From: Candidatus Obscuribacterales bacterium
Lineage (GTDB): Bacteria > Cyanobacteriota > Vampirovibrionia > Obscuribacterales > Obscuribacteraceae
Length of the DNA: 64,000 bases
Assembly: GCA_021732085.1 (NCBI GenBank)
Contig: JAKFVQ010000008.1
Span: forward strand, 1 to 64,000
Direction of reading: 5' to 3'
The notes beneath the pieces were generated by a model, which saw nothing but the letters and a program-made list of their open reading frames with translations, searched no databases and had not been told where the DNA came from. Made by a program: the position numbers and the translations under genes. Positions within the stretch are counted from its first letter, which is position 1. Each line of letters opens with the position of its first letter. This document shows, one piece after another, positions 54,894 through 63,998 of this stretch.

Positions 54894-55891
54894 CGAACGA
54901 ATCCTCGGTGCCATTCAGCATTAAGGTGTAGCTCGGGTTCATCTATGAGCACGATACCAGGCTGTTTGCGTGTATATTTCCAGATCAAAAACAGCGTTGA
55001 GATGACTTCCTTTTGTCCAGAGCTAAGTCCATCAAATGGAAAACTGGATTTGCCACCCCTTGGGTTAATACGAAGTTCCACAGCACGTTCTTCAAAGTCT
55101 CGCAATTTCGCCAGACTCGCATACTCTGCGATGATTTTGTTGAGCTGTTGGACAACGGCTTCAGCTTCCTCTTCGTTAACACTCTCGAACAGTCCTTGCC
55201 TGCCCATGAGAGCACGAATAATTTCTATCTTGAAAGCGCTGATGGGTGCGAAAAACTCGGGACCATGTCGGCGCCGCCAACGATCTCCAGTCCTCATCAT
55301 TCCAAGGTCAGGACTACCTTCCTGAATTTTCCGGTAGCTGTTGAAATACAAAAATGGCGGAAAGATCATTGGTTCTCCAATGATTCCCAACAGCGACAGA
55401 AATAGGCTCACTCTTTGTTCGCGATGCTCGATGCGTTTGGAATTTTCGAACATTGAGCTAATGCGTTTGGGACGATTATATGGTTCGACAGTAATTCGTT
55501 CTTGCCCACAGGTAAGGGAAACAGTGAATTCCTCACCATCCAAAGTGAACGATCCGCTGATCCGTGCGAGCTTGGCGCCTGATCTTACCATCAGTTGAAA
55601 TGGATCAATAAAAACGTCCGCATAATGCATGAAATCAATGACTGACCACCATTCACTGAAATCCTTCCTGTCGGTCAGGGACAAAAAGAGCAAGGCACAG
55701 CACTCAAGGATCGAAGTCTTCCCCAATCCGTTTTCACTTCCTATAACAGTAACCTGTGGATCGGACGCAAGCTTCGGTCCCCGAAACTCGATTTCGAGGT
55801 TGTCAACACTTTTGTAATTTTCGATGTGAAGAGACCTGAGGCGTACTCTCAAGGGAGCCGGCAGCGGCTCTTTTTTCACAGGTGATGTCAT
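54887..55891 (-). pseudogene. AAA ATPase (AriA-like), C-terminus lost to inversion
   Basis: About 334 residues from ATG 55891 (TTG 55903 possible). ABC/AAA_15-type ATPase: IENYKSVDNLEIEF near 24-37, Walker A GSENGLGKTS (about 51-60), signature LSSGQKEV near 290, Walker B GIVLIDEPELHLN near 315. The frame ends at EWHRGFVRQ and a TAG at the inversion edge, so the H-loop and about 36 final residues are cut off and lie on the other strand. The restored protein would be about 370 residues and followed directly by DUF4435, as in PARIS systems. Whether the cut form has any activity is unknown. Confidence 0.8.
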
Positions 55892-55903
55892 TGACAAGTC
55901 CAA

Positions 55904-56398
55904 CGAGAACTATTCCAGTATACAGGCTGGCGATCTTGACAGCAAACCAAATCTGCGACGGCTTGCTGCAGATTTGATAGACATGGCTGCCATAAGACTA
56001 CAGATAAAAATGCTTACTCAACCAAATCAATCGCAATTAGTGATGCGGCGTCAACTATCTGGAAATTGCATGGGAAGTGCTGTCTCAGGTCCATATTGCG
56101 CCACTCCTCAACAGGGCGGTGCTAGCTGCTGGTACGGTCCTTTGCTTCGAAGAAATAGCTTTAGAATGAGCTTGCCGGTTTTGGCTTGCTTCAGCATCTC
56201 ATCCAAGAATACACGAAATCACAAATCGCGAGTGCACAGCTTCAACAGAACGCAAGCGCCTCGTTTGCCGACCGGCGGCTCACAGGAACTGTCCTGAAGA
56301 ACCCGTTCCAGTGAGCTGCTTGCTTCTCCAAACGCCAGACCCGTTCACCCTCAGTTCATACACCGTACTTTATGCTCGCAAATCAGGAGATCTAAAAG
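55904..56398. other. Non-coding stretch of about 495 bases
   Basis: Separates the minus-strand ATPase and the plus-strand lipid operon, and so presumably holds their divergent promoters. A plus-strand frame at 55974-56297 lacks a ribosome site and has odd composition; I do not accept it. A short palindrome CAGGA/TCCTG lies at about 56282-56295. Confidence 0.4.
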
Positions 56399-57376
56399 AT
56401 GATTTGCGAAAAATCTGCGCGCGCCAATTCTCTTCTACGGTGGTTGGACTCTGACTCAGTCAATGAAGATCCCCGCCTCAACTTGCCAGGGGAACCTCGT
56501 ACCGAATGCGATCGATGGTTACCCTTTATATTTTTGCACGCCGGTTGTGCGCTCGTGCTCTTCACTGGGTGTTCAGATTTCGCAATCATTGTATGTGCTG
56601 CTTTATACTGCATACGCATGTTTGCCATCACTGGTTTCTACCACCGGTACTTCTCTCATCGGGCTTTTAAGACATCGAGAGCCTTACAGTTCCTATTTGC
56701 GCTGATCGGCTCCGCATCGATGCAGCGTGGGCCGCTATGGTGGGCAGCTCACCACAGGGTCCACCACGCACGTTCTGACAAATACGGGGACCTGCACTCG
56801 CCTACCGAGCGCGGCTTTGTCTGGTCACATATCGGCTGGCTGACATCTACAAAAAACATGGCTACGAACTACGAAAAAGTTTCCGATTTCGCCAAATTCC
56901 CAGAGCTCAGATTCATAAACAGATTCGATTGGGCGATGCCACTCTTGCTCATAGCGCTACTTTATCTCACTGGAGACGTTCTCAAAGCCAGCTGCCCTGC
57001 GCTGTCAACGGACGGTTGGCAATTAGTGGCGTGGGGTTTCTTCGTCAGTACAACCATCTTGTTTCATGCCACTTGCTCCATAAACTCAGTAGCCCATCTC
57101 TTCGGTTACAGAAGATTCGAGACTCCGGACAACAGTCGCAATAACCCGATACTTGCCATACTGACGTTCGGAGAGGGCTGGCACAACAACCACCACAAAT
57201 TCAGCAACTGCGCAAGGCAAGGGTTCACCTGGTGGGAATTGGACATTACCTACGCCATGCTCGTTCTCTTCAGCAAGTGTGGTCTGGTTTATGACTTGAA
57301 GCCACTTCCATGTACAGAATCCTTATCAGAGCACGCGGTCTTCAGTTACGTCGACGATAAAGCAGGTGGGGCTTGA
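56399..57376 (+). CDS. Fatty acyl desaturase
   Basis: A 325-residue membrane-bound di-iron desaturase of the acyl-CoA/acyl-lipid type. GGAG lies 11 bases before the ATG. The histidine boxes are HRYFSH (82-87), HHRVHH (118-123) and HNNHH (262-266), with two pairs of membrane helices between. It should add a cis double bond (delta-9-like) to acyl chains. First gene of the operon, and its stop overlaps the next start (TTGA). The double bond would be the substrate for the CFA-type enzymes downstream. Confidence 0.93.
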   Translation: MICEKSARANSLLRWLDSDSVNEDPRLNLPGEPRTECDRWLPFIFLHAGCALVLFTGCSDFAIIVCAALYCIRMFAITGFYHRYFSHRAFKTSRALQFLFALIGSASMQRGPLWWAAHHRVHHARSDKYGDLHSPTERGFVWSHIGWLTSTKNMATNYEKVSDFAKFPELRFINRFDWAMPLLLIALLYLTGDVLKASCPALSTDGWQLVAWGFFVSTTILFHATCSINSVAHLFGYRRFETPDNSRNNPILAILTFGEGWHNNHHKFSNCARQGFTWWELDITYAMLVLFSKCGLVYDLKPLPCTESLSEHAVFSYVDDKAGGA

Positions 57377-58635
57377 GCGAAATAGCCATAGTCGGAAGCG
57401 GAATCGCCGGTCTTGGACTGGCGTATTATCTCAGACACGCCATCGATAGAATCACAATTTACGAGAAAGAAAACTATCTTGGTGGCCACGCCAATACAAT
57501 AGAGACGAATGATAGCGGTAAGCGAATCCCAATCGACACAGGATTCATGGTCTTCAATCACGTCACGTATCCGCTTCTGGTCGAGCTTTTTGCTGAACTT
57601 GCAGTGCCTATAAAGAAGACCGATATGTCCTTCTCAGTGCAGCATAAACTCTCTGGATTGGAATATGCCGGCGCAAGTTTCGACCGACTCTTCGGAGATC
57701 GAAGGAACATTATCAACCCCCGTTTCTGGCGATTGCTCGGAGAAATAGATCGATTTAACAAAGAGGGACATGCAGGGGTTGCAGAGCCAGCCAACATCGC
57801 TTTGAGCCTGGCTGAATATGCCAAAAGAAAAGGACACAGCGAGGACTTCATCAATCTCTATCTGGTACCGATGTGTTCGGCGCTTTGGTCGGCGCCACCT
57901 GGCAAAATGATGAACTTCCCAACAATAACATTGCTGCGCTTTTTCAAGAATCACGGGCTTCTTGGCTCCAACACACAGCACCAGTGGTGGACCGTAGAAG
58001 GCGGCTCCAGAGAATACGTGAAACGACTTGTAGCCACGTTGACCAGTGTACCGCGAATTGCAAGCAAAGTTCTCCAAGTGAGAAGAGGTACAAAAAAAGT
58101 GTTCGTCAGCACCAATGATGGCGTCACAAGAGAATTCGACAAGGTGGTGATGGCATGCCATGCGGACGAGGCACTGCGCTTGGTGGCAGAACCGACAGAA
58201 GACGAATCCCGTTTGTTATCAGCTTTCTTCTATCAAGAAAACGACACAATATTGCACACAGATAGCAACGTGATGCCGATTGCCAAAAGATGTTGGGCAT
58301 CCTGGAATTATCGCATTGATGAGAATAACTCCAGCACTCACTATTGGATGAATAGCCTGCAGCAAGTTTCCGAAACACGCGATTACTTCGTAACTCTAAA
58401 CGGTGCCCATTTGGTCGCTCCCTCGCAAATTTTGAAAAGGCTTACATACCAGCACCCGCTCTTCGATCTTGCAGCGCTCAATGCCCAGTCTAACTTGCAT
58501 GTACTGAACGACCGTTCGCCCCGTGATCAGGTCTTTTACTGCGGCAGCTATTTCGGATATGGCTTCCACGAGGACGCGCTCAAGTCGGCGCATCAGCTGG
58601 CGGAAGTTTTGAGAGGCAAGGTCTTATGCCAATGA
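57373..58635 (+). CDS. FAD-dependent oxidoreductase (amine-oxidase-like)
   Basis: A 420-residue flavoprotein from a TTG at 57373, with AGGTGG 4 bases upstream; it overlaps the desaturase stop as TTGA. The dinucleotide-binding motif is IVGSGIAGLGLAYYL at residues 6-20, followed by YEKENYLGGHA (about 34-44). The C-terminal FAD motif is CGSYFGYGFHEDA near 395. This family commonly sits beside DUF1365 and CFA synthase genes and is thought to act on modified fatty acids. Exact reaction unknown. Confidence 0.9.
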   Translation: MSEIAIVGSGIAGLGLAYYLRHAIDRITIYEKENYLGGHANTIETNDSGKRIPIDTGFMVFNHVTYPLLVELFAELAVPIKKTDMSFSVQHKLSGLEYAGASFDRLFGDRRNIINPRFWRLLGEIDRFNKEGHAGVAEPANIALSLAEYAKRKGHSEDFINLYLVPMCSALWSAPPGKMMNFPTITLLRFFKNHGLLGSNTQHQWWTVEGGSREYVKRLVATLTSVPRIASKVLQVRRGTKKVFVSTNDGVTREFDKVVMACHADEALRLVAEPTEDESRLLSAFFYQENDTILHTDSNVMPIAKRCWASWNYRIDENNSSTHYWMNSLQQVSETRDYFVTLNGAHLVAPSQILKRLTYQHPLFDLAALNAQSNLHVLNDRSPRDQVFYCGSYFGYGFHEDALKSAHQLAEVLRGKVLCQ

Positions 58636-59459
58636 GTTCATGCCTTTACGAGTGTCAAATCTGGCATGAGCGGAGACTTCCTCGCTTTCACACGTTTACG
58701 GCAAAGCACTTCATGTTTTATCTCGATCTTGATGAGCTCGGTTCACACAAGAGCCAATCAAGACTTCTGGGCGTAAATCAATTCAACATCTTTTCCATCA
58801 TAGAAAGAGACTACCTGCCAGATGAGTCCGCTCGCTTTCAATCGTTAGTTGATAGAGTGAAAAGCACCTTACGCAAACTAGGTGTCGAACAGGAAATCAA
58901 GCGAATCGATCTGCTCACCAACGCCAGAATTTTAGGTTATGTTTTCAACCCGGTCAGCTTTTACTTTTGCTTTTCAGAAGCGAAGCAACTCATCTGTTGC
59001 TTGTGTGAAGTCGGCAACACTTTTGGAGAGAAAAAAGTCTTTCTGGTGGAGACTGACAGCGATGGACTATTGAGAAAGCGTCAGAAGAAGCTTTTTTACG
59101 TTTCTCCCTTTACCGACCTCAATCAGGATTTCGATTTCAGAATCATCGCCCCCGGTGAGAATCTAGACATCGGAGTAGACACGATGGATGGTGGCACTGC
59201 CATCGTCAGGGCTTCTTTAAGAGGTAAGCGAACTGCCTTGACGGACGGAAATCTCCTGAGACTTCTTCTTCGCTATTCATGGGCGACAGTGAACATTATT
59301 GCTCTAATACACTTTCATGCGCTCCTGCTATGGCTGAAGAGAGTTCCTTTTCACCGAAAAGAGGAATCTCCAGAAATGCAAGTGGATATCTTAAACCCCG
59401 CAACGAAACCTTCAAAGGTGGCAGCAAGTAGGTCGAACAAACATGGCAACGTTAACTAA
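58626..59459 (+). CDS. DUF1365 protein
   Basis: A 277-residue DUF1365 protein; the start overlaps the previous gene by ten bases. The family core RLLGVNQFNIF, then ILGYVFNPVSFYFCF (about 105-120), is clear, as is a HFHALLLWLK block near 235. Such proteins regularly stand between the FAD oxidoreductase and CFA synthase. Function unproven. The end overlaps the CFA gene by 17 bases. Confidence 0.9.
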   Translation: MPMSSCLYECQIWHERRLPRFHTFTAKHFMFYLDLDELGSHKSQSRLLGVNQFNIFSIIERDYLPDESARFQSLVDRVKSTLRKLGVEQEIKRIDLLTNARILGYVFNPVSFYFCFSEAKQLICCLCEVGNTFGEKKVFLVETDSDGLLRKRQKKLFYVSPFTDLNQDFDFRIIAPGENLDIGVDTMDGGTAIVRASLRGKRTALTDGNLLRLLLRYSWATVNIIALIHFHALLLWLKRVPFHRKEESPEMQVDILNPATKPSKVAASRSNKHGNVN

Positions 59460-60723
59460 CGATACACGTCCCAATCAAAGGACAAGCACCTGGTGGCAAA
59501 ATCTGGCAAAGGCGCAAGTTTTGTCTGTACTGGAAAGAATGCAACTAGGATACCTGCAGGTGGTGCTCAGCGATGGCAGTCAGAGAACATTCGGAGCTGG
59601 TTCAGGCGATGTTAGTGCAAAAATAAAGGTACTTTCCAATGAGATGTACGAGCGTTGCATAATGTATGGCGACCTCGGTTTAGCCGAGTCGTACATGGAT
59701 GGTCTTTGCGAGCTTGAAAGTGTTCGCTCGGTAGTGAGCTGGTTTCTTCTGAATCAAGACTCCCCGGTTTTGAATGAATCGAAGAACGCAAGCAAAATTC
59801 TAAATCTGATCGGCGTCGCGAACAAGCTCGGCCATGTCCTGCGCCAAAACTCGAAAACAATGAGTCGTAAAAATATCGCTGAGCATTATGACCTCAGCAA
59901 CGAATTCTTTCAGTTGTTCTTGGATGAGACTATGACATATTCCTCGGGACTTTTCTCTCATCAAGGGATGACACTGGGTGAGGCTCAGCACGCAAAATTC
60001 CAGAGAGCAGCTCAACAACTTAGAATCTCATCAAAAGACAGATTGCTCGACCTTGGGTGCGGATGGGGAGGCTTGAGCCGCTATCTTGCAAAAAACTTTG
60101 GCTGCTCGGTTACCTCGTTGACAATTTCGCGGCAACAATATGATTACGCTAAAGCATTAATTGAAGAAGAGGGTTTGCAGGACCTAATCGATTTGCGCCT
60201 GGAAGACTACCGCGATCATCAGGGTCTTTACGACAAAATTGTTTCAATCGAGATGATTGAAGCGGTTGGTGACAAATATATGGACGTGTTCTTCCAGAAA
60301 GTAGACTCTCTTCTGGTCAAGGATGGATTGCTCTTAATGCAGATGATCACGAGCGCTGACTCAAGATATGAGATTCTCAAATCAAATGTGGACTTCATTC
60401 AAAAACACATTTTTCCAGGCTCTCTTTTGCCATCGCTGGCTCGAGTAAACAAGGCAATGATGAAATGTGGGGACCTCTTTCTTGTAGACCTTTTCGATTT
60501 GACAGACTCTTATGTGACCACCCTGCAACGCTGGCAGGATGCCTTCGAATCTCAGCTCGACGAGGTTCGCGAAATGGGATTTGATGAGCGATTCATCCGC
60601 AAGTGGCGTTACTACTTCGAGTACTGTCAGGCAGCATTTGCAATGCGCAATGTCTCCGTCGTACAAGCTACATACTCCCGTCCGAACAATCGGAATTTAT
60701 GCAAAGACAGGACAATCCAATGA
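59443..60723 (+). CDS. cfa: Cyclopropane-fatty-acyl-phospholipid synthase
   Basis: A 426-residue SAM-dependent enzyme that puts a methylene or methyl group on the double bond of phospholipid acyl chains. SAM site LLDLGCGWGG near 201-210. The family's Glu is in IEMIEAVGDK and the His in QKHIFPG, residues tied to the bicarbonate site in the E. coli enzyme. The YSC site of that enzyme is YSS here (MTYSSGLF). Full length, including the N-terminal domain. Followed at once by DUF1295 (ATGA overlap). Confidence 0.93.
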   Translation: MATLTNDTRPNQRTSTWWQNLAKAQVLSVLERMQLGYLQVVLSDGSQRTFGAGSGDVSAKIKVLSNEMYERCIMYGDLGLAESYMDGLCELESVRSVVSWFLLNQDSPVLNESKNASKILNLIGVANKLGHVLRQNSKTMSRKNIAEHYDLSNEFFQLFLDETMTYSSGLFSHQGMTLGEAQHAKFQRAAQQLRISSKDRLLDLGCGWGGLSRYLAKNFGCSVTSLTISRQQYDYAKALIEEEGLQDLIDLRLEDYRDHQGLYDKIVSIEMIEAVGDKYMDVFFQKVDSLLVKDGLLLMQMITSADSRYEILKSNVDFIQKHIFPGSLLPSLARVNKAMMKCGDLFLVDLFDLTDSYVTTLQRWQDAFESQLDEVREMGFDERFIRKWRYYFEYCQAAFAMRNVSVVQATYSRPNNRNLCKDRTIQ

Positions 60724-61511
60724 GTGATAGTGTTCAGCTCATTCTGTGCGGCTTCACAGCCATCTGCATCTACATGCTCCTCGTATGGGTTGCATCACTT
60801 TTTTTGCGCAATGCCGGAATAGTCGACATAGCATGGGCTTTCGGATTCACGTTTATGACTGGACTTTACGCCGTCTTGTCGCCACCGCAGTTTCCCTCGG
60901 ACGTTCTTCTAGCAAGCATGTACGTAATATCGAGCCTCAGATTGACCTGGCATCTAGGCAGGCGCTTCCTCCGCTGGTACCCGAAGGAAGACGCACGATA
61001 TACAGAACTGCGGGCGAAAATGGGTAGAGCAGTGAATGCGAAAATGCTTCTGGTTTTTCTTTTCCAGGGAGCTGTTCTCGTCTTGTTTACGGCTCCTCTG
61101 GTAGTCTCGCTTACAGACGGTCGCTCTGAACTAGACGCCTTGGGTATTATCGCGATTGCATTGTGGATTCTGTCCCAGATAGGAGAGTCGTTGGCCGATT
61201 GGCAGCTCGCGAGCTTCGCGAAAGATCCTCAGAACAGCAACAGAACCTGTCAGCTTGGTTTGTGGCGATATTCTCGTCACCCGAATTACTTCTTTGAATG
61301 GCTGAGTTCGGTGTCATTTGCGCTCTACGTATCAGGTTCTCAGTCCGGTCTCTGGACTTGGGTCAGCCCGGCGCTGCTTCTGCACTTACTCTTCAACGTG
61401 ACCGGTATAAAACCTTCTGAAGAGCATTCAGAAAAGACAAGACCTGACTACGCGGATTATGCAAAACGTACTAGCATTTTCGTCCCATTGCCCAGGAGGA
61501 ATGTTCGATGA
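60720..61511 (+). CDS. DUF1295 membrane protein
   Basis: 263 residues from ATG 60720, which overlaps the CFA stop as ATGA; longer readings would lie inside the CFA gene. Multi-pass membrane protein of the DUF1295 family, related to steroid 5-alpha-reductases. The C-terminal block GLWRYSRHPNYFFEWLSS near 177-195 is its signature, a motif tied to NADPH use in relatives. It may reduce a modified acyl chain, which is an inference from context. Confidence 0.9.
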   Translation: MSDSVQLILCGFTAICIYMLLVWVASLFLRNAGIVDIAWAFGFTFMTGLYAVLSPPQFPSDVLLASMYVISSLRLTWHLGRRFLRWYPKEDARYTELRAKMGRAVNAKMLLVFLFQGAVLVLFTAPLVVSLTDGRSELDALGIIAIALWILSQIGESLADWQLASFAKDPQNSNRTCQLGLWRYSRHPNYFFEWLSSVSFALYVSGSQSGLWTWVSPALLLHLLFNVTGIKPSEEHSEKTRPDYADYAKRTSIFVPLPRRNVR

Positions 61512-62608
61512 CCGCAACGGCGACAGGCAAACGCGTCTATGCCAGAGACAAGAAGAGCAATATAGTCCTGTACGATTTGCTTGCCACTGGGGTCGTACCC
61601 GAAGCCGTGATCCGAGTCGGCATCAAGGAGATGCTAAGACAAAAGCTTCGAGATTTCAAAACAGTAGATCCTGATCTTCTTCGACAGCGTACGCAGCAAT
61701 TTGCAGAGGAACTGAAATCTTATCCTATCGCTATCGAGACTGATTCTGCCAACACCCAACACTATGAGGTGCCGCCAGAATTTTTTGAATTAATACTTGG
61801 ACCACACATGAAGTACAGCTGTTGCCTGTACGAAGATGGTGACGATCTCAAAAACGCTGAGCTTCGCATGCTTGAGCTAACGTGTTTGCGAGCAGAGCTT
61901 GAGGACGGGCAACGCGTTCTTGATCTCGGCTGCGGATGGGGTTCTTTCACAATTTACGCAGCAACAAAATTTCCGAAATCGAAAATCACTGCCGTTTCCA
62001 ATTCGCATTCTCAAAAAGAGTTTATCGAGCGGCGGGCTGAATTACACAAGCTTACTAACATCCAAGTTTTAACTGAGGATGTAAATCATCTGCAGCTTCC
62101 AGCCGGCTCATTCGACAGGGTTGTGTCTGTCGAAATGTTCGAGCATGCAAAAAACTATGAATTGTTGCTCGAAAATATATCTACTTGGCTGAACGACGAC
62201 GGAAAACTATTCATACACATCTTTTCCCATATCTTGCATCAGTATCACTTTGAAAACGAAGGCGACTGGTTAGCCCGCTATTTCTTCAGTGGTGGCACGA
62301 TGCCCTCACATTCACTTCTGCTCCAGTTCGATAAACATATGAAAGTCAGCCAGTCTTGGCAAGTAAATGGGTCTCACTATCAAAAGACGGCAGAGGCCTG
62401 GCTGGAGAACATGTCTTCCAATCGCGACAGGCTGATGAAAATAATTGCTACTACATATGGTGCTGGGCAGGAAAAAAGATGGTGGGTATACTGGCGGTTA
62501 TTTTTCTTGGCCTGCTCAGAGTTATGGGGATATGCCGGAGGCAATGAATGGATTGTCTCCCACTACCGATTTGAAAAGGCTGGCAAGAGACCAGAATTGC
62601 TTCATTGA
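61508..62608 (+). CDS. CFA-type SAM methyltransferase (second copy)
   Basis: A 366-residue SAM methyltransferase; its ATG overlaps the DUF1295 stop. It belongs to the same superfamily as CFA synthase but a different branch, with SAM site LDLGCGWGSFTIYA at about 138-151 and the kept YSCCLY (about 100). The family His of QKHIFPG is not present: here a GGTMPSH block follows FFS. The sequence resembles the coclaurine N-methyltransferase-like branch. Acceptor unclear; within this operon an acyl chain or lipid is likely. Confidence 0.88.
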   Translation: MTATATGKRVYARDKKSNIVLYDLLATGVVPEAVIRVGIKEMLRQKLRDFKTVDPDLLRQRTQQFAEELKSYPIAIETDSANTQHYEVPPEFFELILGPHMKYSCCLYEDGDDLKNAELRMLELTCLRAELEDGQRVLDLGCGWGSFTIYAATKFPKSKITAVSNSHSQKEFIERRAELHKLTNIQVLTEDVNHLQLPAGSFDRVVSVEMFEHAKNYELLLENISTWLNDDGKLFIHIFSHILHQYHFENEGDWLARYFFSGGTMPSHSLLLQFDKHMKVSQSWQVNGSHYQKTAEAWLENMSSNRDRLMKIIATTYGAGQEKRWWVYWRLFFLACSELWGYAGGNEWIVSHYRFEKAGKRPELLH

Positions 62609-62690
62609 AATCTAGCTTTGCTGTTTCACATGCAGCGCAATTGCTGGTGCCATCAGTGGGCTTGGCACTGCAAGGACTTTGATTAGCTTT

Positions 62691-63998
62691 CTACTTTGAG
62701 TACTGCTTCTTTTCAAGATTGAGAACTTGTGATTTGCAATAAGGAATCAATATTTCCGGTGCCAAATTCTGCGCTCTCAAAATCAACTCAACATCCTTCA
62801 AGAATTCAAGAGCAGCTTTCTTGCTATCGAATTTAGCAACGGCATTAGCTATCGATGCAATGCAAGCCTGGTGATGACTCAGAGAACCCAGGTTTGTTGG
62901 TGAGGCCGAATGCAAGACTTCAAGGTATTCGCTTTGAATTGCCGCTAGCTCCCCGAACTGGGGCTTGAAACAAGCGATCTTCGCGCTGAGCAAAAACGCA
63001 TCTATTCCAGGATTGTCATCGGTCCACGTTTTGTGATCGTTATAAAACTCCGAAACGAACTCAAATCCTTTTTCATCCTGCTTGTGATGATGCAGGCAAA
63101 AACAGCAATACGCAACAGCTTGCCCAAGAACTCCACGTGTCCGTTCTTTGTCCTTATGGGACAGTGAAATCAAATCATCCGAGTACTTATTCAGTTCAGC
63201 AAGCGTGGCTAAACCAGGATTTTTGGATAGAGATAGAAAAAATTGGTGCAGGACCCAAAGCCGCACTTTGTCTTTCTTATAATAGTCTTCTGCCCATACT
63301 ATTTTGGTTAACGAATTACTGTATTGAAACAAAGCCTCTGTGCCAACAGCTAACTTGAGCGCTTGCAGAAATTTCATTACAGTTACAAAGTGCTGTAACG
63401 CCTCTTTGCGACTGAAATCCAGCGAGCTGTCACGAGAATTGCAACTACCATCCTGCCTGCATATTGCCAGGAAATCAGATGCGTACAGATCCAGAGTTTT
63501 TCGATCCCGCGCATCCCGGATAGATATTTCTAGCGTTTGATACAGCAGGCTAAGCTTCTCTGTTGCATCAACATCTTTCCTCGCTCTAATTATCCGCCAG
63601 CATTCTTCATAAAAATCGCTCTCGCGTGGCGAGCGAGGATAAGTAGGGTCCTGCGCCTGCAAAAACCAATTGAAGGTTCCAACTAGCACGTATGGCATTT
63701 CAATTTCGGCCGCAACTTGATTATCATGCCGGCTGCTTCCCTTCAGACTCTGCATGAACAATTCCCTAAGTCTCATGACTTCGCCGCTCGTGAACGGGTA
63801 CTTGGCGGCCCTGAGGACGTACACCTGTTGTGAAATTACCACCGCTGTCAACTCATTGGCATCGCTGAGCAGCTTGAAGTATTCTTTCAAAAAGCTATAA
63901 GTATCCTTTTCTTTGCGCAGTGCCAAAGTAAAAGTAAGCTCTCTGGCAGCCAGCAGAGCTTCTTCTAACTTTCTGGCTTGTTTCTTCTCCCCACTCAC
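62691..63998 (-). CDS. Hypothetical helical-repeat protein, possibly partial
   Basis: At least 435 residues; the frame is open to the right edge, and GTG 63998 may or may not be the start. All-helical throughout, with loose tetratricopeptide-like spacing and no signal peptide, membrane segment or catalytic motif in view. Cys/His clusters (CCFCLHHHK near 300) occur but lack the spacing of a known metal site. It converges on the lipid operon. No family recognised. Confidence 0.7.
   Translation of the reverse strand: MSGEKKQARKLEEALLAARELTFTLALRKEKDTYSFLKEYFKLLSDANELTAVVISQQVYVLRAAKYPFTSGEVMRLRELFMQSLKGSSRHDNQVAAEIEMPYVLVGTFNWFLQAQDPTYPRSPRESDFYEECWRIIRARKDVDATEKLSLLYQTLEISIRDARDRKTLDLYASDFLAICRQDGSCNSRDSSLDFSRKEALQHFVTVMKFLQALKLAVGTEALFQYSNSLTKIVWAEDYYKKDKVRLWVLHQFFLSLSKNPGLATLAELNKYSDDLISLSHKDKERTRGVLGQAVAYCCFCLHHHKQDEKGFEFVSEFYNDHKTWTDDNPGIDAFLLSAKIACFKPQFGELAAIQSEYLEVLHSASPTNLGSLSHHQACIASIANAVAKFDSKKAALEFLKDVELILRAQNLAPEILIPYCKSQVLNLEKKQYSK

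Noticed and set aside
55974..56297. A 107-codon plus-strand frame before the desaturase
   Set aside because: No ribosome site, Cys/Ser/Pro-rich without pattern, and no match to any family I know.
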